In this document: positions 56,766-64,000 of the stretch, piece by piece
Layout of the letters: every line of letters starts with the position of its first letter
How positions within the stretch are numbered: the stretch's first letter is position 1
DNA from: Mytilus edulis
Lineage: Eukaryota > Mollusca > Bivalvia > Mytilida > Mytilidae
Reading direction: 5' to 3'
DNA: 64,000 bases
NCBI RefSeq assembly: GCF_963676685.1
Contig: NC_092350.1
Span: 10,149,307 to 10,213,306 of the forward strand
The notes under the pieces: generated by a model
What the model saw: only the letters and a program-made list of their open reading frames with translations
Databases searched by the model: none
Told to the model about the DNA's origin: nothing
Translations under genes and position numbers: made by a program

Positions 56766-57014
56766 ATAAATATGTCTATGTTTTGTATTAGTATTTACAA
56801 TTTTAAAAACTAAATAAGGTGTAAGGATATAATGTATATACATGTATGAATAAGCCTCCATTTTAACACTACATACAATGTACAAGCAAACCAAAAAAGG
56901 TACAAATATAACTAATAGACCATATTTTACATCTATATGATATGTTATAATGGTTCTGAATTTTTATTATGTAATTTCATTTTCAGTTGTCCTTAATATT
57001 TATCTTTATTTTAG

Positions 57015-57053
57015 TTTGCAGAGCCAGAAACCTCCTAACGAAGACCAAAGGTG
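57015..57053 (+). CDS. RAB11FIP: Rab11-FIP class I, exon 2
   Basis: A 39-base exon from acceptor TTTTAG to donor GGTG|GTATGT, encoding (V)CRARNLLTKTKG plus one base. It continues the first C2 strand (QLTVCRARNLL) and the linker to the first loop. Phase 1 on both sides; the fit to exons 1 and 3 is exact. Confidence 0.85.
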
Positions 57054-57303
57054 GTATGTATTTATTTATATAATATTGTAGCAAAGAAACAGTGAAGACT
57101 TTTTAAAAGAGTTCTTGGATTTTTTTTCAATTATGTGCCAGTGCAAAAAGTTGCAAAAATATTATCTTGATAACAGTGAATTACAAATATGCAAACATTT
57201 TTACAGTTTGTAATATTAATTACAAATAATGTTTAGTAACCATCAGTTACCAATTTTGATTAAAACTGTGCAGGTGAAATGTTATAAATATATTTTATTT
57301 CAG

Positions 57304-57412
57304 GATCCAAACTAACAGATGTGTTTGTGGCAGTGCAGCTTGGAAAGGAGAAGTTTCAAACATCCACCATTAAAAATGCTCTCAACCCGGAATGGTTTGA
57401 GCAGTGTGATTT
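57304..57412 (+). CDS. RAB11FIP: Rab11-FIP class I, exon 3
   Basis: Acceptor TATTTTATTTCAG, donor TT|GTGAGT (phase 2). Encodes GSKLTDVFVAVQLGKEKF, QTSTIKNALNPEWFEQCDL. The D-VF-VQLGKEKF-TS and NPEW elements are standard C2 landmarks and match class I Rab11-FIPs, whose C2 domains bind phosphatidic acid and phosphoinositides to bring Rab11 recycling vesicles to the plasma membrane. Few of the usual calcium-ligand aspartates are visible, as is typical of this family. Confidence 0.9.
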
Positions 57413-57644
57413 GTGAGTATTAATTAAAACAATAGTTGTAATGATATGTTCAAACAACTGTGTTTAGAAGTTACATGAACTGTTATCCATCCATAAATTG
57501 ATACATTTAAATGCCAGTCTACAAAATGATCAGATAGTCCCCAACTCTTGAAAGTTTTTAATTAGATTTTGATGAAAACTTGCACAAAATTCATCTGAAA
57601 AATAAAACAATGGAGTAAATATACTTTCAGACAGGATCTACAGT

Positions 57645-58040
57645 AATTTATAGATATAAGAAGATGTGGTATATATGAGTGCCAATGAACAAATCTCCAT
57701 CCAAGTTAGTTACAATTTGTAAAAGTAACCCATTAAAAGTCAAAGTACAGTCTTCAGCAGGGAGCCCTGGCTCACACCAAACAGCAAGCTATAAAGGGCC
57801 CTAAAAATGACTAGTGTAAAACCATTCAACATGTTCAAACAGAAATACCAATGGTCTATAGACATAGGAAGATGTGGTATGAGTGCCAATGAGACAGCTC
57901 TCCATCCAAATAACAATTTATAAAAGTAAACCTTTATAGGTCAATGTACTGCCTTCAACACAGAGCCTTGACTCTCACCAAACAACAAGCTATAAAGTGC
58001 CTCGAAATTAAAAAAGAGAAACAAGAAACTCATCAACAAA
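57645..58040 (+). repeat. Two tandem copies of the GATATAAGAAGATGTGG repeat
   Basis: Copies start at about 57649 (TAGATATAAGAAGATGTGG) and 57858 (TAGACATAGGAAGATGTGG). Both hold CTCCATCCAA, CAAGCTATAAAG and GCTCACACC- or CTCTCACC-like blocks. They lie in the intron between exons 3 and 4. Confidence 0.8.
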
Positions 58041-58206
58041 CAACAACCTCTGAACATGAGCTGCATGACTTAACTTATACATGTACATGATGTATATAAT
58101 TTTAGGTAATTGTAATTTGAACAAATTTGTTTACTGAGAAACATTTGTTAAGTTTTGTTAAAGTGAAATAGAGCATAATTTGAATTAAACACCTTCTCTA
58201 TTGTAG

Positions 58207-58335
58207 ACAACTACCAACGATGAACATGGAAGTACAACTAAATGTAATGCATCGTGGGATGCTATCAGATGATTTCATTGGATATTGTTCTGTACCGTTG
58301 TGGCATTATAAAGTGTACGAAAGACCTTCAAGTCA
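58207..58335 (+). CDS. RAB11FIP: Rab11-FIP class I, exon 4
   Basis: Acceptor CTCTATTGTAG, donor CA|GTAAGT. Encodes (L)QLPTMNMEVQLNVMHRGM, LSDDFIGYCSVPLWHYKVYE and RPSSQ. The LNVMHR-DDFIGY segment matches the second half of the FIP C2 domain (in relatives the pattern is L-VMHR...DKFLGQ). Phase 2 in, phase 2 out. Confidence 0.9.
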
Positions 58336-58384
58336 GTAAGTATGCTGTCATGCAATATGAAAAATACAAATATTCTAAGTTAAT

Positions 58385-58620
58385 ATAGAAAAGATGCCAA
58401 TGAATGAGACAATTCTCCACAAGAGAGAACAAATGACACAGAAATCAACAGCTATAAGTCACCCAAGGCCTTCAGCAATGAGCAAATCCTAACCGCTTTA
58501 AATGACAAATATAAAACAATTAAAACCAGAGAATTAATGTACAAAAAAAGAACAAAAAACAAATATGTAACACAACAACAAACAACAACCACTTAATTGT
58601 AGGCTACTGACATGTGTGTA
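58385..58620 (+). repeat. Interspersed repeat, long subtype
   Basis: AATGAGACAATTCTCCACAA, AAATGACACAGAAATCAAC and CAACAACCACTTAATTGTAG: same order as the copy at 2428-2880, with the first bases degraded. Confidence 0.7.
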
Positions 58621-58745
58621 TTTTACTACAACTCATGGAGATAACTTTGAATACAGGGAAAATGCAGTTATCCTTTTTAAATATGTTGCATAAAATATGG
58701 AATTTAAAGCTGTTTTATATCTTTATGTCATATGAATATTTTCAG

Positions 58746-58909
58746 ATGGATACAACTGCAGGGTAAACCAAATAAAACTCCTGACAACAAATATAGAGGT
58801 GAAATAGAGGTCAGAGTGGCATTCTCTGTCAAAAGTAAACAAGAGGAAGCCGACTCAAACCTCAATAAGAAAAAGTCTTCATCAATAAAAGGACTTGCTT
58901 CTGCTATGG
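58746..58909 (+). CDS. RAB11FIP: Rab11-FIP class I, exon 5
   Basis: Acceptor TATGAATATTTTCAG, donor ATGG|GTAACT (phase 1). Encodes (Q)WIQLQGKPNKTPDNKYRG, EIEVRVAFSVKSKQEEAD, then a basic, Ser-rich linker KKKSSSIKGLASAMG. W-L-GKP...RGEIEV closes the C2 domain as in class I FIPs, and the short GLASAMG helix parallels a conserved segment just after it. The C-terminal Rab11-binding domain must lie beyond the window. The intron begins immediately with a giant minisatellite. Reading through the donor meets an in-frame TAA after four codons. Confidence 0.9.
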
Positions 58910-58911
58910 GT

Positions 58912-61900
58912 AACTATTATATATAACTATACTCATGATCATGGGAGAGGGTATACTGTTTGACCCCTGTCAGTCTGTACATCTGTCTCAAAGCTATATG
59001 TAACTATACTCATGATCATGGGAGAGGGTATACTGTTTGACCCCTGTCAGTCTGTACATCTGTCTCAAAGCTATATGTAACTATACTCATGATCATGGGA
59101 GAGGGTATACTGTTTGACCCCTGTCAGTCTGTACATCTGTCTCAAAGCTATATGTAACTATACTCATGATCATGGGAGAGGGTATACTGTTTGACCCCTG
59201 TCAGTCTGTACATCTGTCTCAAAGCTATATGTAACTATACTCATGATCATGGGAGAGGGTATACTGTTTGACCCCTGTCAGTCTGTACATCTGTCTCAAA
59301 GCTATATGTAACTATACTCATGATCATGGGAGAGGGTATACTGTTTGACCCCTGTCAGTCTGTACATCTGTCTCCAATACTCATGATCATGGGAGAGGGT
59401 ATACTGTTTGACCCCTGTCAGTCTGTACATCTGTCTCCAATACTCATGATCATGGGAGAGGGTATACTGTTTGACCCCTGTCAGTCTGTACATCTGTCTC
59501 CAATACTGATGATCATGGGAGAGGGTATACTGTTTGACCCCTGTCAGTCTGTACATCTGTCTCCAATACTCATGATCATGGGAGAGGGTATACTGTTTGA
59601 CCCCTGTCAGTCTGTACATCTGTCTCAAAGCTATATGTAACTATACTCATCATCATGGGAGAGGGTATACTGTTTGACCCCTGTCAGTCTGTACATCTGT
59701 CTCAAAGCTATATGTAACTATACTCATGATCATGGGAGAGGGTATACTGTTTGACCCCTGTCAGTCTGTACATCTGTCTCAAAGCTATATGTAACTATAC
59801 TCATGATCATGGGAGAGGGTATACTGTTTGACCCCTGTCAGTCTGTACATCTGTCTCAAAGCTATATGTAACTATACTCATGATCATGGGAGAGGGTATA
59901 CTGTTTGACCCCTGTCAGTCTGTACATCTGTCTCAAAGCTATATGTAACTATACTCATGATCATGGGAGAGGGTATACTGTTTGACCCCTGTCAGTCTGT
60001 ACATCTGTCTCAAAGCTATATGAAACTATACTCATGATGATGGGAGAGGGTATACTGTTTGACCCCTGTCAGTCTGTACATCTGTCTCAAAGCTATCATG
60101 ATCATGGGAGAGGGTATACTGTTTGACCCCTGTCAGTCTGTACATCTCTCTCAAAGTTATATGTAACTATACTGATGATCATGGGAGAGGGTATACTGTT
60201 TGACCCCTGTCAGTCTGTACATCTGTCTCCAATACTCATGATCATGGGAGAGGGTATACTGTTTGACCCCTGTCAGTCTGTACATCTGTCTCCAATACTC
60301 ATGATCATGGGAGAGGGTATACTGTTTGACCCCTGTCAGTCTGTACATCTGTCTCCAATACTCATGATCATGGGAGAGGGTATACTGTTTGACCCCTGTC
60401 AGTCTGTACATCTGTCTCCAATACTCATGATCATGGGAGAGGGTATACTGTTTGACCCCTGTCAGTCTGTACATCTGTCTCCAATACTCATGATCATGGG
60501 AGAGGGTATACTGTTTGACCCCTGTCAGTCTGTACATCTGTCTCCAATACTGATGATCATGGGAGAGGGTATACTGTTTGACCCCTGTCAGTCTGTACAT
60601 CTGTCTCCAATACTGATGATCATGGGAGAGGGTATACTGTTTGACCCCTGTCAGTCTGTACATCTGTCTCAAAGTTATATGTAACTATACTGATGATCAT
60701 GGGAGAGGGTATACTGTTTGACCCCTGTCAGTCTGTACATCTGTCTCAAAGCTATCATGATCATGGGAGAGGGTATACTGTTTGACCCCTGTCAGTCTGT
60801 ACATCTCTCTCAAAGTTATATGTAACTATACTGATGATCATGGGAGAGGGTATACTGTTTGACCCCTGTCAGTCTGTACATCTGTCTCCAATACTCATGA
60901 TCATGGGAGAGGGTATACTGTTTGACCCCTGTCAGTCTGTACATCTGTCTCCAATACTCATGATCATGGGAGAGGGTATACTGTTTGACCCCTGTCAGTC
61001 TGTACATCTGTCTCCAATACTCATGATCATGGGAGAGGGTATACTGTTTGACCCCTGTCAGTCTGTACATCTGTCTCCAATACTGATGATCATGGGAGAG
61101 GGTATACTGTTTGACCCCTGTCAGTCTGTACATCTGTCTCCAATACTCATGATCATGGGAGAGGGTATACTGTTTGACCCCTGTCAGTCTGTACATCTGT
61201 CTCCAATACTGATGATCATGGGAGAGGGTATACTGTTTGACCCCTGTCAGTCTGTACATCTGTCTCCAATACTCATGATCATGGGAGAGGGTATACTGTT
61301 TGACCCCTGTCAGTCTGTACATCTGTCTCCAATACTGATGATCATGGGAGAGGGTATACTGTTTGACCCCTGTCAGTCTGTACATCTGTCTCCAATACTG
61401 ATGATCATGGGAGAGGGTATACTGTTTGACCCCTGTCAGTCTGTACATCTGTCTCAAAGTTATATGTAACTATACTGATGATCATGGGAGAGGGTATACT
61501 GTTTGACCCCTGTCAGTCTGTACATCTGTCTCAAAGCTATCATGATCATGGGAGAGGGTATACTGTTTGACCCCTGTCAGTCTGTACATCTCTCTCAAAG
61601 TTATATGTAACTATACTGATGATCATGGGAGAGGGTATACTGTTTGACCCCTGTCAGTCTGTACATCTGTCTCCAATACTCATGATCATGGGAGAGGGTA
61701 TACTGTTTGACCCCTGTCAGTCTGTACATCTGTCTCCAATACTCATGATCATGGGAGAGGGTATACTGTTTGACCCCTGTCAGTCTGTACATCTGTCTCC
61801 AATACTCATGATCATGGGAGAGGGTATACTGTTTGACCCCTGTCAGTCTGTACATCTGTCTCCAATACTCATGATCATGGGAGAGGGTATACTGTTTGAC

Positions 61901-64000
61901 CCCTGTCAGTCTGTACATCTGTCTCCAATACTGATGATCATGGGAGAGGGTATACTGTTTGACCCCTGTCAGTCTGTACATCTGTCTCCAATACTCATGA
62001 TCATGGGAGAGGGTATACTGTTTGACCCCTGTCAGTCTGTACATCTGTCTCCAATACTGATGATCATGGGAGAGGGTATACTGTTTGACCCCTGTCAGTC
62101 TGTACATCTGTCTCCAATACTCATGATCATGGGAGAGGGTATACTGTTTGACCCCTGTCAGTCTGTACATCTGTCTCCAATACTGATGATCATGGGAGAG
62201 GGTATACTGTTTGACCCCTGTCAGTCTGTACATCTGTCTCCAATACTCATGATCATGGGAGAGGGTATACTGTTTGACCCCTGTCAGTCTGTACATCTGT
62301 CTCCAATACTCATGATCATGGGAGAGGGTATACTGTTTGACCCCTGTCAGTCTGTACATCTGTCTCCAATACTGATGATCATGGGAGAGGGTATACTGTT
62401 TGACCCCTGTCAGTCTGTACATCTGTCTCCAATACTCATGATCATGGGAGAGGGTATACTGTTTGACCCCTGTCAGTCTGTACATCTGTCTCCAATACTC
62501 ATGATCATGGGAGAGGGTATACTGTTTGACCCCTGTCAGTCTGTACATCTGTCTCCAATACTCATGATCATGGGAGAGGGTATACTGTTTGACCCCTGTC
62601 AGTCTGTACATCTGTCTCCAATACTCATGATCATGGGAGAGGGTATACTGTTTGACCCCTGTCAGTCTGTACATCTGTCTCCAATACTCATGATCATGGG
62701 AGAGGGTATACTGTTTGACCCCTGTCAGTCTGTACATCTGTCTCCAATACTCATGATCATGGGAGAGGGTATACTGTTTGACCCCTGTCAGTCTGTACAT
62801 CTGTCTCCAATACTGATGATCATGGGAGAGGGTATACTGTTTGACCCCTGTCAGTCTGTACATCTGTCTCCAATACTCATGATCATGGGAGAGGGTATAC
62901 TGTTTGACCCCTGTCAGTCTGTACATCTGTCTCCAATACTCATGATCATGGGAGAGGGTATACTGTTTGACCCCTGTCAGTCTGTACATCTGTCTCCAAT
63001 ACTCAAGATCATGGGAGAGGGTATACTGTTTGACCCCTGTCAGTCTGTACATCTGTCTCAAGATCATGGGAGAGGGTATACTGTTTGACCCCTGTCAGTC
63101 TGTACATCTGTCTCAAGATCATGGGAGAGGGTATACTGTTTGACCCCTGTCAGTCTGTACATCTGTCTCAAGATCATGGGAGAGGGTATACTGTTTGACC
63201 CCTGTCAGTCTGTACATCTGTCTCAAGATCATGGGAGAGGGTATACTGTTTGACCCCTGTCAGTCTGTACATCTGTCTCCAATACTGATGATCATGGGAG
63301 AGGGTATACTGTTTGACCCCTGTCAGTCTGTACATCTGTCTCCAATACTGATGATCATGGGAGAGGGTATACTGTTTGACCCCTGTCAGTCTGTACATCT
63401 GTCTCCAATACTCATGATCATGGGAGAGGGTATACTGTTTGACCCCTGTCAGTCTGTACATCTGTCTCCAATACTGATGATCATGGGAGAGGGTATACTG
63501 TTTGACCCCTGTCAGTCTGTACATCTGTCTCCAATACTGATGATCATGGGAGAGGGTATACTGTTTGACCCCTGTCAGTCTGTACATCTGTCTCAAAGTT
63601 ATATGTAACTATACTGATGATCATGGGAGAGGGTATACTGTTTGACCCCTGTCAGTCTGTACATCTGTCTCAAAGCTATCATGATCATGGGAGAGGGTAT
63701 ACTGTTTGACCCCTGTCAGTCTGTACATCTGTCTCAAAGCTATCATGATCATGGGAGAGGGTATACTGTTTGACCCCTGTCAGTCTGTACATCTCTCTCA
63801 AAGTTATATGTAACTATACTGATGATCATGGGAGAGGGTATACTGTTTGACCCCTGTCAGTCTGTACATCTGTCTCCAATACTCATGATCATGGGAGAGG
63901 GTATACTGTTTGACCCCTGTCAGTCTGTACATCTGTCTCCAATACTCATGATCATGGGAGAGGGTATACTGTTTGACCCCTGTCAGTCTGTACATCTGTC
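58912..64000 (+). repeat. Giant minisatellite (~80 units) at the exon-5 donor, with higher-order structure
   Basis: A core of about 53 bases (GATCATGGGAGAGGGTATAC ... ACATCTGTCTC) is nearly invariant. Units differ in the linker: 77 bp with AAAGCTATATGTAACTATAC, 63 bp with CAATACTCAT or CAATACTGAT, 55 bp with a bare AA junction, and others. Linker types follow a pattern: blocks starting with TCTCTCTCAAAGTTATATG at about 60150, 60808, 61592 and 63794 are followed by runs of 63-bp units. Because 63 is a multiple of three, the runs stay open on both strands; those frames (for example 61601-63088) are by-products. The array continues past 64000. Confidence 0.97.

Larger units (their letters stand above)
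54446..57014. other. RAB11FIP: First intron of the Rab11-FIP gene, with repeats
   Basis: Contains a poly-T run of about 26 (54995-55018), a MITE at 55126, a minus repeat at 55804 and a CG-rich patch at 56165-56765. It ends in the acceptor TATCTTTATTTTAG. Confidence 0.75.

Noticed and set aside
59302..63995. Repetitive proteins on both strands (units such as MIMGEGILFDPCQSVHLSPIL)
   Set aside because: They arise because the 63-bp tandem unit is a multiple of three. They lie in an intron and are open on both strands at once, so they are not annotated as genes.

Overview
This 64 kb window is eukaryotic genomic DNA from a bivalve mollusc, most probably a marine mussel (Mytilus-like). The evidence is AT-rich non-coding DNA, multi-exon genes with GT-AG introns, and several interspersed repeat families that I recognise from memory as abundant in mussel genomes. 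No search was run. There is nothing bacterial here (no operons, CRISPR or rRNA), and most open frames are fragments of mobile elements or by-products of tandem repeats.

Layout. 1-4080: a DNA element with very long inverted ends. 4300-6165: a LINE 3' fragment and a decayed reverse transcriptase on the minus strand. 7608-13826: a short gene I do not recognise, with two mutually compatible 3' exons, its long intron full of repeats. 13.8-19.5 kb: interspersed and tandem repeats. 19.5-24.9 kb: a nested LINE locus. A nearly full-length minus-strand LINE (ORF1 C-terminus, endonuclease, reverse transcriptase) lies between two plus-strand pieces of another LINE. 26473-28661: a DNA transposon with ~275-bp inverted ends and an apparent 10-bp target duplication, carrying a PHD-finger exon. 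29.6-30.5 kb: LTR and gag remnant of a Ty3/gypsy-type element. 30.9-33.9 kb: a repeat-rich element. 35268-44117: last four visible exons of a plus-strand single-pass membrane receptor (Ig domain, two LDL-receptor class A domains, transmembrane helix, PPxY tail). 44.1-54.4 kb: intergenic repeats. 54412-58909: first five exons of a class I Rab11-family interacting protein, encoding its C2 domain. 58912-64000: a very large minisatellite that runs off the window.

The most notable pattern links the two real genes. Four of their eight visible 5' splice sites (after the Ig exon, both LDLa exons and the fifth Rab11-FIP exon) are followed within about 0-20 bases by a tandem array, and in at least two cases the repeat unit contains a copy of the splice donor. 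After the first LDLa exon, about 78 units of 32 bp repeat the exon end plus donor. After the Rab11-FIP exon, about 80 units form a higher-order array. I regard this as the best candidate for something undescribed. Other strong candidates are the PHD-bearing long-inverted-repeat transposon, an in-frame amber codon joining the LINE ORF1 to its endonuclease ORF, and a repeated GQI motif in the receptor tail.
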